Of a DNA stretch of 64,000 bases, positions 16,761 through 27,025 are shown in pieces. This DNA comes from Pseudomonadota bacterium (GTDB lineage: Bacteria > Pseudomonadota > Gammaproteobacteria > UBA5335). Made by a program: the position numbers and the translations under genes. The stretch covers positions 124,001 to 188,000 of the forward strand of contig JAXHTV010000002.1 in NCBI GenBank assembly GCA_034189865.1, given 5' to 3'. Every line of letters starts with the position of its first letter. Position 1 is the stretch's first letter. Under the pieces are notes generated by a model. That model was given only the letters and a program-made list of their open reading frames with translations, was not told the DNA's origin and did not search any database.

Positions 16761-16991
16761 GTAATCTCCTCCAAAATTCTTTTGCGTGTTCAGTTACCTT
16801 GCTGGGTCCTTCGCTTAAGTTCAACCATAAGAATGGACACATCACAGCGAGCAAGTTGCTAACTGGTTGCAAAAGAGTATCCTAATTCATAATTCATTCA
16901 ACGTACGATCCACCTCTACACCCCGAAACGACCGCCCCACTCCCTCGAACACCGAGACACCTACGTTCGGATTTCCTGTTGATCGGCCCTA

Positions 16992-17018
16992 TTGTGTATC
17001 AATTCGTTTTCCTATAAT
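16992..17018 (+). promoter_or_regulatory. Probable promoter of the outer membrane protein gene
   Basis: The 364-base gap between the CinA-like and outer membrane protein genes contains a perfect -10 hexamer TATAAT at 17013-17018, preceded by TTGTGT at 16992-16997. The 15-base spacer is shorter than ideal. The transcript would carry a leader of about 100 bases before the ATG at 17125, whose AGGAG is at 17110-17114. I see nothing else in this gap beyond a moderately AT-rich stretch. Confidence 0.45.
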
Positions 17019-17124
17019 TTATCAGCCACTAACGGATCAATTTTAAATGTCAGGTGAACTTTGTCCCTCACTTGGCTGAAATCAAAGCGCGATTCGCGCA
17101 ACGAGAGAGAAGGAGCAGGAAAAG

Positions 17125-17757
17125 ATGGAGCGTAAATTTATTGCTGGTATGGCGATTGCCACCTGTGTTGCGGCACCCGGTGCGTGGGCTATTGAGGGCC
17201 CCTATGTCGGCGCCAAAGGCAGCATTGTTTGGGCAGACGATTCGGATTGGGCGTTCGAAGGTAACGGCACCATCGAATCGGAGTACGACACCAATTTTGG
17301 CCTGGCTGCAGTTCTAGGCACGGGAACGGCCGCTGGCGTTCGCGTGGAAGGCGAATTGTTCTACCGCAGCAGTGACATTGACGGCGGCAACATCGGCGCC
17401 GTGGAACTCGATGAGCTGGGCGGCGACGTCTCCCAGTGGGGTGTCATGGCCAACGCCTACTATGATTTCGACTTGGGTAGCCCGGTCAAACCGTTTGTCG
17501 GAGCCGGTATCGGCGCGGCACAGATTAACGCCGACGTCGACCTGGGTTCGGTTGACGTCATCGACGATGACTCCACCGAGTTCGCTTACCAGCTGACCGC
17601 CGGCTTGATGTTCGAAGTATCCCCCAACCTGATGATCACGGGTGCATACCGCTATCAGGCAACCAGCGACGCTGAGTTCGAGGATGAGCTGGGCACCACC
17701 GTCGACTTCGACTGGGCTTCCCACAATCTGGACGTCGGCCTCTTGTTTGTCTTCTAA
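17125..17757 (+). CDS. Outer membrane beta-barrel protein
   Basis: A 210-residue protein with a signal peptide (residues 1-22, ending PGAWA) and a mature part made of alternating amphipathic strands, ending in ...NLDVGLLFVF with a terminal Phe, the usual signal for BAM-mediated insertion. It resembles the 8-stranded OmpA/OmpW-type barrels (PF13505). GAKGSIVWADDSDW and VKPFVGAGIGAAQIN are typical strand patterns. The mature protein is very acidic, which is common in marine or halophilic bacteria. It has its own promoter and a strong terminator, so it is a single-gene unit. Ligand or role cannot be told. Confidence 0.87.
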   Translation: MERKFIAGMAIATCVAAPGAWAIEGPYVGAKGSIVWADDSDWAFEGNGTIESEYDTNFGLAAVLGTGTAAGVRVEGELFYRSSDIDGGNIGAVELDELGGDVSQWGVMANAYYDFDLGSPVKPFVGAGIGAAQINADVDLGSVDVIDDDSTEFAYQLTAGLMFEVSPNLMITGAYRYQATSDAEFEDELGTTVDFDWASHNLDVGLLFVF

Positions 17758-17807
17758 GATAAGCTAAAACGGTGTCGTCAGGTTCACGAACCGGCACCAG
17801 CCGCTTG

Positions 17808-17843
17808 AAAACCCCGGTCCGACAATCGTCGGCCCGGGTTTTT
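17808..17843 (+). terminator. Intrinsic terminator after the outer membrane protein gene
   Basis: AAAACCCCGGTCCGAC, loop AATC, then GTCGGCCCGGGTTTTT form a GC-rich hairpin with one or two mismatches and end in a run of five T. It lies about 50 bases beyond the stop at 17757. The A run on the other side could also serve the convergent carbonic anhydrase gene. Confidence 0.82.
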
Positions 17844-17903
17844 AACGGCGATCGGGCGGTAGACAGCCGAGCCGGGACTAATCGGTTACGGTAGCTCGAT
17901 TTT

Positions 17904-18524
17904 TCAGACGCCGTCGAAGAAATCCACCTCTCCGGTCTCCAGAGAATATTCTGCGCCCACGACCATCAGCCGATTGTTTTGAATCATCTGTTCAAGAATC
18001 TGCGAACCGTGCCTCAAGTGGTTCGCAGACGCCCGGATGTTCGCCCGAACGGCCTTGCAAAGCAGCGCATCGGGCTGATCACGCAGTTCGGTTTCCAGGA
18101 GAGATTCGACCGATGGTCGAATTCGGTCGACGATGGATCGCAGATTGGGTGATCTGGCCTCCGTCGGCCTTTCCAGCTCTTCCAATGTGGCGGTGACGGC
18201 ACCACATTGTGAGTGTCCCAGGACCACGACGAGCGGCGTACCAAAACGATCGGCCGCGAACTCCACACTTCCCACCTGCGATGGTGCCACGACATTGCCC
18301 GCAACCCGGATCACGAACAGGTCTCCCACCCCTTGGTCAAACACGATTTCGGCCGGGACGCGAGAGTCAGAGCAACCTAAAATCACCGCAAACGGCGCTT
18401 GGCCTTCGACCAGCTCGGCGCGACGCGACGAACTCGCCAAAACATGGCTGATCGGGGTACCGGAAACGAATCGGCGATTACCCTGGCGCAAACGATCAAG
18501 TGCTTCTAGCGGTGTGATATCCAT
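17904..18524 (-). CDS. Beta-class carbonic anhydrase
   Basis: A 206-residue enzyme for CO2/bicarbonate interconversion. The zinc ligands C51, H104 and C107 are in CSDSR and GHSQCGA, and the D53-R55 pair that gates the zinc is present. RVAGNVV and SVEFAA are also family signatures. There is no signal peptide, so it is cytoplasmic. It is convergent with the outer membrane protein gene and divergent from corA, so it stands as a single gene. Bicarbonate supply for fatty-acid and nucleotide synthesis is the usual role. Confidence 0.95.
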   Translation of the reverse strand: MDITPLEALDRLRQGNRRFVSGTPISHVLASSSRRAELVEGQAPFAVILGCSDSRVPAEIVFDQGVGDLFVIRVAGNVVAPSQVGSVEFAADRFGTPLVVVLGHSQCGAVTATLEELERPTEARSPNLRSIVDRIRPSVESLLETELRDQPDALLCKAVRANIRASANHLRHGSQILEQMIQNNRLMVVGAEYSLETGEVDFFDGV

Positions 18525-18747
18525 CGTGACGATCCAATCGAGTTAACGTATCAAACGGGTAGTTTCCGTAATCGGGTGAGAAGCTGCAACATCAACTCCC
18601 GCAGATGCGCCCCCCAGGCGCGCAAACGGCCGCTGTAATCCAAGCCGCGACGTTCTGCAGCACGCTGGTGAGTTGTGTAATCTAACAACACAGCGTCGAC
18701 TCAACGGCGTTGCGCGAACTGATCAATTCGACTGTCCGGAGCCAACC

Positions 18748-19719
18748 GTGATTCGAACGTTGTTAATAAACCCGAAAACCGGCGAGACCACAGAAGGTAA
18801 CTGGAGTTCGGTTCAACGCTGGAAAGAACAGCCCGAGTGGCTGATCTGGGTGGATCTGGATGAGATTCGTTCGGAAGGCGAGGCTAAACAGCTGACGGAA
18901 TACTTCGGGATTCATCCGCTGGCCATCCAGGACGCTCAGCGCGAACGTCACCCGCCCAAGTTGGAGGATTTTGACGACCATCTTTTCGTGTTACTCAAAG
19001 GCCTCAATACAAACACCGACAGTATCGATTTTGCCACCATACAAATTGCCCTATTTGTCGGCGAACGTTTCCTGGTGACCCGCCATACGGGCAGATCGAC
19101 ATCCATTGACACCCTATGGAAGAACTGCCGGGATCACACCGCGCCGGAATTTCGCAACGCCATGCAGTTGGCGGCCAAGATATCCCGTCTAATCATCGAC
19201 CGTTACCTGGCCATTCTCTTTAATCTCGAAATGCGCCTGGAGTCCATCGAAGAGGACATGACTGACAATCCGACCGACGAGTTGTTATTGGAGTTGCGCT
19301 CTCACCGCGCCAATCTAAAAAAACTGATGCGTATCCTGCTCTACCAAACGCATATCTTCCAAGAGATGAAATCGGACGATGGCGACGCGCGCCTTAGCCG
19401 CTATACCCACGAATTAACCGACGTCTATGAACAAACAGAACGTGCGCACAGCTTGGCACGGCTATACGACGAGTTGGCCGCTGATATGATCGAAGGCTAT
19501 TTGTCTCTGGCCTCTCATCGCATGAACCAAGTGATGAAAATTCTTACCATCATCACCGCGATTTTCGTCCCTTTGAGTTTTATGGCCGGACTGTACGGTA
19601 TGAATTTCGAATACATCCCGGAACTGCATGCCCGGAACGGCTACTTTGTACTGCTGGGTGTCATGGCTGCGGTGGTGGTTATCCTGCTGACGATCTTCCG
19701 GCGCAAGAACTGGCTATAA
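18748..19719 (+). CDS. corA: CorA family Mg2+ (or Zn2+) transporter
   Basis: A 323-residue CorA protein. The long cytoplasmic N-terminal domain is followed by two C-terminal membrane helices separated by YGMNFEYIPEL, the GMN selectivity motif of the CorA family; the protein ends RRKNWL, also typical. The variant with FEYIPEL matches the ZntB-like/CorA-2 group, so Zn2+ export or Mg2+ uptake are both possible. The start is GTG 18748, which has GGAG at 18738-18741; an in-frame TTG at 18673 would add 25 residues that look non-coding. The mechanosensitive channel gene follows after five bases, so the two are probably one operon. Confidence 0.92.
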   Translation: MIRTLLINPKTGETTEGNWSSVQRWKEQPEWLIWVDLDEIRSEGEAKQLTEYFGIHPLAIQDAQRERHPPKLEDFDDHLFVLLKGLNTNTDSIDFATIQIALFVGERFLVTRHTGRSTSIDTLWKNCRDHTAPEFRNAMQLAAKISRLIIDRYLAILFNLEMRLESIEEDMTDNPTDELLLELRSHRANLKKLMRILLYQTHIFQEMKSDDGDARLSRYTHELTDVYEQTERAHSLARLYDELAADMIEGYLSLASHRMNQVMKILTIITAIFVPLSFMAGLYGMNFEYIPELHARNGYFVLLGVMAAVVVILLTIFRRKNWL

Positions 19720-19724
19720 ATTAA

Positions 19725-21887
19725 ATGATGAAACGACGGTTACCGCGCCTTCTCATTATCACGACCCTGCTCTGGAACATCGGATCCGCCATTGCCATTG
19801 ACTCCGAACCCCAGCCGCCACCAGCCGAGGCGCCGGTGTTCAATGACATGCCCACCGACTGGTGGCGCTATTTTGAACAAGCCGGCGAGTTGCTGTCGAA
19901 ACGGGCCGATGAGCTGCTGGTGACACTCCAGGCGCTGCCGACCGATCCGCACGGCCCGCTTGTCAAAGAAATCGAGTTGGCATTACAGGCTTATCAGCTC
20001 AGTCTCGAAAAAACACCGCAAGTGACCGTGGCGCAGGTGGTCACTGCATCGAGCGAACCCACCCTCGACGAGCTTCTGGCGATGAAGCGCCAGCAGAACG
20101 AAACCAAGGCCATTTTGCAATTTCACGAAGACACGCTGGAAGAATTGCAAAGCACCCAACGCGATATGGAAAAAAGCGTGGCCTCCCTCAAGCTGTCCTA
20201 CCTGGCCACCGACCCGGATGATCGCGAGCGTAGTGGCATTGCACTGGAGTGGATACGGGACCGCATCCAACTGGCGATCGTCGAACGGGCCATTCGCAAC
20301 GAGCAGCGCACCATACAACTTCTAAACGAGGGCATTGCGGCCAACCGCACCGCTTTGGATAACGCCGTGGCAACCATCAGTTTTTCCGCCCTGGATACCG
20401 CGGCGTTGGAAAACCGTTTGCAGGCCTTGGAACGTGAGCGTCGGCGTAACGCCATAGCGCTAACCGAAACACACACCGCATTACTACAGAATCCCGAAAA
20501 GACGGACACTCAGAAATCACAAGCGCGTTTGGAGTCGCAACAAATCGTCAAACTGCAGGTTGAACGTAACGAAATCGACCTCGTGGATCAGACGATTCGA
20601 CTCCAACAACTGCTGCACCGACTGGCAACCGACAGTGAGCAGAGCACCACCGCGCTAGCAGAAGCAGCGAGTGCGACAGAGACCTTAATCGAGAACAGCA
20701 AGACCAAACTCAAATACTGGCAGGCAATAACGAAAAGCGAGCTGGCGATCAGTGACACCCAGCTGGCCACCGCCGACGACGCGACGCCGGCGTTAAAAAA
20801 GCTCGCCCGCGATCGAATCGGATTGGCTCAGGCCACCGAAGACCAAATCTTGGAGTCTCAACGACATCTGCGGGATCTGGAATTTCTGGCTCAAGTCTAC
20901 GAAGAGCGCCTGTTGCAAAACTTGGGCGGCACCTCCAAAGCCCTGGGCAGGGCCGCGCTCACCCTCAACGATCTTTGGGAACAGGGACGACGGTATCTCA
21001 CCACCCCTCTGTTCGAAATCAGCGAAACACCGGTCACCAGCTTGGGTCTACTGCGATTCCTAATCGTCTTGGTGATCGCCTGGTTGGCGTCGCGAGCGGT
21101 TCGTGCCGGCATCATGAAACTTGCTCAACGACGGGACGGTTCCAGCAGCAGTGCGGTGTTCACACTCAGTCGTGTGCTGCACTACTTGATCTTGTTCGTC
21201 GGCGGCATGATTGCGCTGTCGTCTTTGGGCATCGACGTCACCAAGCTCGCACTGATCGCCACCGCCCTGTCCGTGGGTATCGGCTTCGGGTTACAGAATC
21301 TCATCAACAATTTCGTCTCCGGCATCATCTTAATGTTCGAGCGCAGTCTGAAAGTCGGTGACTTTATCGAGCTCCAGTCGGGCGTGAGCGGTGAAGTCCG
21401 CGAGCTCAATATGCGCAGCACCGTCGTGACCACCAATGACAACGTCGATATTGTCGTACCCAACTCGGAATTCGTGAGCGGCCGGGTAACCAACTGGACC
21501 ATGCGGGAAGCTTTTCGAAGGGTGCATGTACCCTTCGGCGTCGCTTACGGCAGCGATAAAGATGTGGTCAAAAAGGCCGCATTGGAAGCCGCAGCGGCCA
21601 CACCCCATACCCTGCGGAGCAGCGACACGCGGCGCCAGCCGCAAGTGTGGCTGACCGGTTTCGGCGACAGCAGTTTGGATTTCGAATTGGTTGTTTGGCT
21701 AACGCCTGACGCGGTCAAACGACCCGCCGCCGTGGCCGCAGCCTACACATGGGAACTAGAAACCGCGCTCCACAAATACGGTATCGAAATCCCATTCCCG
21801 CAACGGGATCTCCATATTCGAAGCGGTTTGACGCATACGTCCAGCAGCCCGGACGAACCGCCGCCCGACGGGGCGACTCCGATATGA
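19725..21887 (+). CDS. Large MscS/MscK-type mechanosensitive channel
   Basis: A 720-residue protein. Residues 1-24 are a signal peptide (ending GSAIA), followed by a Glu/Gln/Ala-rich, largely helical periplasmic domain with coiled-coil character (about 60-420). Several membrane helices follow, and the MscS core contains LALIATALSVGIGFGLQNLI for the pore helix and GIILMFERSLKVGDFIEL, which starts the beta domain. MscK/YbiO-type channels have this layout; they release solutes on hypo-osmotic shock. The start could be 19725 or 19728 (MM). Five bases separate it from corA, which suggests an ion-homeostasis operon. Confidence 0.9.
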   Translation: MMKRRLPRLLIITTLLWNIGSAIAIDSEPQPPPAEAPVFNDMPTDWWRYFEQAGELLSKRADELLVTLQALPTDPHGPLVKEIELALQAYQLSLEKTPQVTVAQVVTASSEPTLDELLAMKRQQNETKAILQFHEDTLEELQSTQRDMEKSVASLKLSYLATDPDDRERSGIALEWIRDRIQLAIVERAIRNEQRTIQLLNEGIAANRTALDNAVATISFSALDTAALENRLQALERERRRNAIALTETHTALLQNPEKTDTQKSQARLESQQIVKLQVERNEIDLVDQTIRLQQLLHRLATDSEQSTTALAEAASATETLIENSKTKLKYWQAITKSELAISDTQLATADDATPALKKLARDRIGLAQATEDQILESQRHLRDLEFLAQVYEERLLQNLGGTSKALGRAALTLNDLWEQGRRYLTTPLFEISETPVTSLGLLRFLIVLVIAWLASRAVRAGIMKLAQRRDGSSSSAVFTLSRVLHYLILFVGGMIALSSLGIDVTKLALIATALSVGIGFGLQNLINNFVSGIILMFERSLKVGDFIELQSGVSGEVRELNMRSTVVTTNDNVDIVVPNSEFVSGRVTNWTMREAFRRVHVPFGVAYGSDKDVVKKAALEAAAATPHTLRSSDTRRQPQVWLTGFGDSSLDFELVVWLTPDAVKRPAAVAAAYTWELETALHKYGIEIPFPQRDLHIRSGLTHTSSSPDEPPPDGATPI

Positions 21888-21909
21888 GCTTAGAGAAACG
21901 CGCGGTGTT

Positions 21910-22578
21910 TTACGTCGTTTGATCGGACGAAATCTGATGATTCCAGCGTTCTTTTAAAATCGGCAGTACCTTGCTGTGGGCGATAATGACAACTTCGTCA
22001 TCGGCCCGCAGAACCTGATTTTTCTCAGGAAGCATCAGCTCGTCATGGCGATAGAAGAACATCAGCCTGCTGCCATCGGGCAAATCCAGATCGACCAGCG
22101 GACCTTGATCCTCCTCTTTAACCACAAAAGAAAAAACACGAGCATCCCCTTTGATCATCGCCGAGATTTCCAGCGGATTTTGGCCCGCGCACAAATCCAT
22201 CAAATAGCGGGCGATGGTGAAATCGGGAACGATGACATCCTCAAGCCCCAGCTCAATGCAAATATGTTCGTAAGACGGATCTTCAATCCGCGTCACGATG
22301 CGTTTGCAACCCAGCGAACGCCCCACCAGACTGGCAATGATGTTGTACTGATCGCTACCCGATAAGCAAAACAGAAAATCCGTCGCGAGCGGGTCGGCCT
22401 CTCGCAGAATGGCCGGTTTGCTTCCGTCCCCGTGGATATAGCCCGCGTCCAACTCGGCGCTCAACTCATCGATCCGCTCTTTATCGGTCTCGATAATGAT
22501 TACTTCCAAACCGGATTTGAGAAGTTCGCGCGCCGTCATGACCGTAAGATCACCCGCGCCAATAAATACGGCTCTCAT
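21910..22578 (-). CDS. trkA: TrkA-type NAD-binding K+ channel regulator
   Basis: A 222-residue RCK protein: an N-terminal Rossmann domain (MRAVFIGAGDLTVMTARELL, with D of IIIETDKERID binding the nucleotide ribose) followed by a TrkA-C domain. It is half the length of E. coli TrkA, which has two such units, and so resembles KtrA-size regulators. The third glycine of the GxGxxG loop is Thr here (GAGDLT). The start at 22578 overlaps the trkH stop (ATGA), so the pair is coupled; the longer frame from 22605 lies inside trkH. It would gate the adjacent TrkH in response to nucleotides. Confidence 0.9.
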   Translation of the reverse strand: MRAVFIGAGDLTVMTARELLKSGLEVIIIETDKERIDELSAELDAGYIHGDGSKPAILREADPLATDFLFCLSGSDQYNIIASLVGRSLGCKRIVTRIEDPSYEHICIELGLEDVIVPDFTIARYLMDLCAGQNPLEISAMIKGDARVFSFVVKEEDQGPLVDLDLPDGSRLMFFYRHDELMLPEKNQVLRADDEVVIIAHSKVLPILKERWNHQISSDQTT

Positions 22579-24041
22579 GACAACTCTCCCCGTCGCCCGA
22601 ACCAATTACGCGGATACAACACGAGCAACAGCGCGATGATTTCGAGTCGACCGGCCAACATATCGAAACACAGAACAGCCTTGAGCGGCGCCTCTAACTC
22701 CGGGCGGGTAATGCCGGTACTTAAACCCACCGTTCCGCAGGCCGAAGCAACCTCGAACAACGCATCCAACGGATCGTAACCGAAAGCGACAAACACCGCC
22801 CACGAGAACACCACCACACCGACATACAGCACGATGAGCTGCAACGCCCGCAGCAGGTCGTCGGTATCGAGTTTTTGTCCGGATAAATGAGGCTCGGCCA
22901 CTGCATGTGGCGGCATGGCCAAGCGACGCATAGTCAGTTGCAACATGCGCAGAAAAATCAACAACCGCAGAAGCTTGAACCCACCGGCGGATGAACCAAC
23001 GCTTCCACCGACCAACATCGAGACAATCATCACCACCTTAGACGTGGCATCCAGATCGGCGACGGGTAGCGTGGCAAAACCGGTTGTCGTCTGAGCCGAA
23101 ACCCCCATCATGAAACCGTGGTACCAAGGCAGTGCAATGTCGTGACGCCACGCCAACAGCGTGAGGCATCCCGCCACCGCGAAACAGCTCAAGACCAAAG
23201 CCCGAAACTCCACATCACCGAAAAAGGTGCTCACCGCCTTACCTCGCCCCGCGTGCGTCACGCCCCAATACAAGGGCAACGACACCGCGCTTAGAAACGA
23301 GATCGCGGTCACTGCAATGGCAGCCGACGATCCGAGCTCGGACAATCCGTCATCGAAACTGGAAAAGCCCCCGGTCGATACGGCCGCCAACACATGTACG
23401 AGTGCATGGAAACCGTCACCGGCCAACGGCCAAACCACAAGTAAACCCAGTGCCGTCAACACCAGATAGATGATCAAACTGCGTCGTGCGTGCGTCCGCG
23501 CCGTGGCGACCAACGTATCGCCGCTTTCAACCGGGTCCGCCAGTCGACGCGCGGCGGCGTGATGCCCCATGAGCAAAGCAACGGACAAAATGACGATTCC
23601 CAAACCGCCGTACCATTGCATCCAGGCCCGCGAGAACAAAAAAGTGACACTTCGATTTTCGATGCTGGCGAGCGTGGACAAGCCGGTGGTGGTCGCACCG
23701 GAAACGGCCTCGAACCACGCATCCAAAAAAGGAATACCCGCGGCCGTCATGGGCCAAGACATGAGTAAAGGGGCGATGAGGAACGCGATCGCGGTTACGG
23801 TGAGTGCTTCATTGGTCTGGATCGACGGCGGTACGCGGAGGCCCGCCAGGATACGGCCACCGACTAACAAAGCAGCGCACAACACCGCATAGCGCTGCGC
23901 TGCGGGCCAAGATGCGTCCATGACCGCAACGGCCAACGGCACAGTGGTTATCAAAGCCAGCATGAATGCCAACTGGCCCGAATACTTTAGAACGACCCGA
24001 CCGCGAACGGCATAAGTTAAAACGCTGCTTTGTTGAGCCAT
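22575..24041 (-). CDS. trkH: TrkH-type K+ (or Na+/K+) uptake channel
   Basis: A 488-residue membrane protein of the Trk/Ktr/HKT family. The four pore loops with their selectivity-filter glycines are visible: SGATTTGLST, AAVSTGGFSS, SAQTTTGFAT and ASACGTVGLST. Glycine in all four is the pattern for K+ selectivity. It forms a complex with the neighbouring TrkA, with which it overlaps by four bases. ATG 24041 is taken as start in place of an in-frame TTG at 24056. Together with the CorA/MscS-type pair next door it makes an ion and osmotic block. Confidence 0.93.
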   Translation of the reverse strand: MAQQSSVLTYAVRGRVVLKYSGQLAFMLALITTVPLAVAVMDASWPAAQRYAVLCAALLVGGRILAGLRVPPSIQTNEALTVTAIAFLIAPLLMSWPMTAAGIPFLDAWFEAVSGATTTGLSTLASIENRSVTFLFSRAWMQWYGGLGIVILSVALLMGHHAAARRLADPVESGDTLVATARTHARRSLIIYLVLTALGLLVVWPLAGDGFHALVHVLAAVSTGGFSSFDDGLSELGSSAAIAVTAISFLSAVSLPLYWGVTHAGRGKAVSTFFGDVEFRALVLSCFAVAGCLTLLAWRHDIALPWYHGFMMGVSAQTTTGFATLPVADLDATSKVVMIVSMLVGGSVGSSAGGFKLLRLLIFLRMLQLTMRRLAMPPHAVAEPHLSGQKLDTDDLLRALQLIVLYVGVVVFSWAVFVAFGYDPLDALFEVASACGTVGLSTGITRPELEAPLKAVLCFDMLAGRLEIIALLLVLYPRNWFGRRGELS

Positions 24042-24180
24042 GAGAAGCGATCTCAAATGTGTTCAACATCGTGATGAAACCGTCGCCAATCTTGAACCGA
24101 CCGACAGTCAAGCCCGCTCGTCTGTTCTCATGCCCTCAAACGTTGTTCACCCAACGCCAAGCGAACAACCAATCCCGTCC

Positions 24181-24426
24181 TCAGCCGATTTCAGTTTTAA
24201 TCAGGTGGTACAACTCGTCCTTGAGGCGAAGCCGTTCTTTCTTGCGATTTTCCAGATATTCATCCGAGGTCGCTTCGGCCCCCACTTCGATTCGATGCAC
24301 TTCATGATCCAGATTGTGATACGCGTCGAATAGTTTGGCGAAATGAGAGTCTTTGACCTTCAACTCATGGATGATTTCGCGGTGCTCGGGAAATTCGTGC
24401 AACAAATCATGTTTTTCGAGTGTCAT
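24181..24426 (-). CDS. DUF465 (YdcH-like) small protein
   Basis: An 81-residue, highly charged helical protein: HDLLHEFPEHREIIHELK near the start, DAYHNLDHEVHRIE in the middle and KKERLRLKDELYHLI at the end. This is the DUF465/YdcH family, found in most proteobacteria and of unknown function; the second half is the conserved L-x-K-x-R-L-x-L-K-D-E-L motif. ATG 24426 has GAGAGGAAAG immediately upstream; an in-frame TTG at 24444 is less likely. It is a single gene between trkH and the ygiQ-like gene. Confidence 0.9.
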   Translation of the reverse strand: MTLEKHDLLHEFPEHREIIHELKVKDSHFAKLFDAYHNLDHEVHRIEVGAEATSDEYLENRKKERLRLKDELYHLIKTEIG

Positions 24427-24533
24427 GCTTTCCTCTCTCGACAACTCAGGTTTTCTTTATATAAAAGTATGACGCGACGTCCTATCAGCGGTTCTGACAT
24501 GAATCAAGGCCAGCGATCCTGCCACGGCGCAAC

Positions 24534-26756
24534 TCAGTGACTGCGACGGGTCCGTCGCGTCGTGCGCTTGGGCCGGGCACGTTGTCCCTCCGATCGGGGA
24601 GGCAAGCCGGTGTGTTGAGTCAAAACCGTGCCCGGACCGGGTTTACGACGATTCTTCGGGGCTGCGACGGTATGCCGGCCACTCGCGGTGCCTTTACCTC
24701 GGGAAGACGACGGTTGCCACGCCGGTATGAGCTGATGCTTGCCGTTTCCGATCAGATCTGCGCGCCCCATTTTACGTAACGCCTCACGCAACAAGGGCCA
24801 GTTGTCCGGATCGTGATAGCGCAAGAAGGCCTTGTGCAACCGGCGCTGGCGCCCCCCCTTGACCACATCGACGGTCTCCCCCCCGCGCCGTCGAATCTTG
24901 TGCAAGGGGTTAGTGCCCGAATGATACATGGCCGTGGCGGTGGCCATGGGCGAGGGATAAAAAGCTTGCACCTGATCCGCGCGGAAGCCATGGCGTTTCA
25001 ACCATAAGGCCAAATTGACCATATCCTCGTCCGTGGTGCCTGGGTGGGCCGCGATGAAATAGGGAATCAGATATTGCTCCTTACCCGCCTTTTTTGAGAA
25101 ATGATCAAACAGGGTTTTGAAACGATCGTAGGTCCCAATCCCCGGCTTCATCATTTTTGACAGCGGCCCCGGCTCGGTATGCTCCGGCGCAATCTTGAGA
25201 TATCCCCCCACATGGTGAGTGACCAGTTCCTCGACATACTCGGGCGACTGTACGGCCAAGTCATAACGTAAACCCGATGCGATCAGCACTTTTTTTACAC
25301 CCGGCAAAGCGCGCGCCTCTCGATAGAGCTCGATCAAAGCGCTGTGATCGGTATTGAGATTGGGGCAGATGCCGGGGAAAACGCACGATGGTTTGCGACA
25401 AGCGGCTTCGATTTCGCGCGACTTGCAGGCCAGACGATACATATTGGCGGTGGGGCCGCCCAAGTCCGAAATCACCCCCGTGAACCCCGGGACCCGATCA
25501 CGAATGGTTTCGATCTCGGCAAGAATGCTCTCCTTGGAGCGATTTTGAATCACGCGCCCCTCATGCTCGGTAATCGAGCAGAAAGTACAGCCGCCAAAAC
25601 AGCCCCGCATGATGTTCACGGAGAAGCGAATCATCTCCCAAGCGGGGATACGCGCGTTTCCGTATGACGGATGGGGAGCTCGCGCATAGGGCCGATCGAA
25701 CACGTAATCCATCTCCTCCGTGGAGAGCGGGATGGGTGGTGGATTCAGCCAGATGTCCCGATTGCCGTGGCGCTGAACCAAGGCGCGGGCGTTACCGGGG
25801 TTGGTTTCCAAGTGAAGCACCCGGTTGGCATGGGCGTAGAGAATAGGATCAGCCTTCACTTGCCCGTACGCCGGCAGACGGATCACGGTGCGACCCCTGG
25901 CTGGCATCCGGTGCTTTCGGGCACCCTGTTCCGCCGTTTCGTCTGGAGTGGTCGCTTCGATCTCGCCGACACCGGGGGGCGAACACTGGGACGCAAAACG
26001 CACATTGACGTACGGACTGATACGCGCCTCCACCTTGCCCGGCGTATCAATGGCCGTTGAATCGACTTCGAACCAGTCATCCGGGGTATCCTGGCGAATC
26101 ATCACCGTGCCGCGAACATCGGTTATCTGTGCGATTGACTCACCCCGCGCCAAACGGTGAGCAATCTCCACAATGGCACGCTCGGCGTTGCCGTATAAGA
26201 CCATGTCGGCCTTGGCGTCCACCAAAATGGAGCGGCGGACTTTGTCCTGCCAGTAGTCATAATGAGCGATCCGTCTTAAGGACGCCTCGATCCCTCCCAG
26301 GATAATGGGCACATCGCCAAAGGCTTCGCGGCAACGCTGCGCGTAGACGATGCTGCAGCGATCCGGCCGGGCGCCACCGACGCCATCCGGAGTGTAGGCA
26401 TCATCGGTGCGAATTTTCCGATCCGCCGTGTAGCGATTGATCATGGAATCCATGTTGCCCGCCGTCACCCCGTAAAACAGGTTTGGCCGACCCAACACGG
26501 CAAAAGCATCTTTGGAATGCCAATCGGGCTGAGCGATGATTCCGACCCGAAATCCTTGTGCCTCCAATACTCGGCCGATCACCGCCATGCCAAAACTGGG
26601 GTGGTCGACATACGCATCGCCGGTCACCAGAATGACATCGCAGCTATCCCAACCGAGCGCGTCCATCTCCTGCCGACTCATGGGCAGAAACGGTGCCGGA
26701 CCGAAACACTCGGCCCAGTAGGCCGGGTAGTCGAAGAGCTGCTGGGTGGACGACAT
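24534..26756 (-). CDS. YgiQ family radical SAM protein
   Basis: A 740-residue protein of the YgiQ (UPF0313) family: an N-terminal domain opening with [21 protein letters not shown], a central radical SAM domain with the cluster motif C386-F-G-G-C390-T-F-C393 in [19 protein letters not shown], and a C-terminal DUF3362 region ([20 protein letters not shown]). The last 60 residues are a basic, Arg/Pro/Gly-rich tail. YgiQ proteins are conserved but their reaction is unknown. ATG 26756 has AGG a few bases upstream; an in-frame TTG at 26771 was rejected. It is a single gene, divergent from tag. Confidence 0.93.
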   Translation of the reverse strand: MSSTQQLFDYPAYWAECFGPAPFLPMSRQEMDALGWDSCDVILVTGDAYVDHPSFGMAVIGRVLEAQGFRVGIIAQPDWHSKDAFAVLGRPNLFYGVTAGNMDSMINRYTADRKIRTDDAYTPDGVGGARPDRCSIVYAQRCREAFGDVPIILGGIEASLRRIAHYDYWQDKVRRSILVDAKADMVLYGNAERAIVEIAHRLARGESIAQITDVRGTVMIRQDTPDDWFEVDSTAIDTPGKVEARISPYVNVRFASQCSPPGVGEIEATTPDETAEQGARKHRMPARGRTVIRLPAYGQVKADPILYAHANRVLHLETNPGNARALVQRHGNRDIWLNPPPIPLSTEEMDYVFDRPYARAPHPSYGNARIPAWEMIRFSVNIMRGCFGGCTFCSITEHEGRVIQNRSKESILAEIETIRDRVPGFTGVISDLGGPTANMYRLACKSREIEAACRKPSCVFPGICPNLNTDHSALIELYREARALPGVKKVLIASGLRYDLAVQSPEYVEELVTHHVGGYLKIAPEHTEPGPLSKMMKPGIGTYDRFKTLFDHFSKKAGKEQYLIPYFIAAHPGTTDEDMVNLALWLKRHGFRADQVQAFYPSPMATATAMYHSGTNPLHKIRRRGGETVDVVKGGRQRRLHKAFLRYHDPDNWPLLREALRKMGRADLIGNGKHQLIPAWQPSSSRGKGTASGRHTVAAPKNRRKPGPGTVLTQHTGLPPRSEGQRARPKRTTRRTRRSH

Positions 26757-27025
26757 GGTGATACCTCGCAAGGGCCCGATATTCTAGCGCAATCGGGCAA
26801 CCGGCGGCAGAACCACGGGTCGTGATCGTCCCAACGGCAACACGGCGAAGCCGACGTTGGGCCAAAACCGATGTCGATCACAGCCCGGATGACGATACCG
26901 TTTGTTCTGTCCGGGCAGTTCTTGCCCTGCTGACTTTTACCGGCGATCGCCGGACAATGGTGCGAGATCGGAATCAGGCCACCTGCGGAAAGACCCGCTT
27001 GTCGGAACCGGACAGCCAGGGAGCG

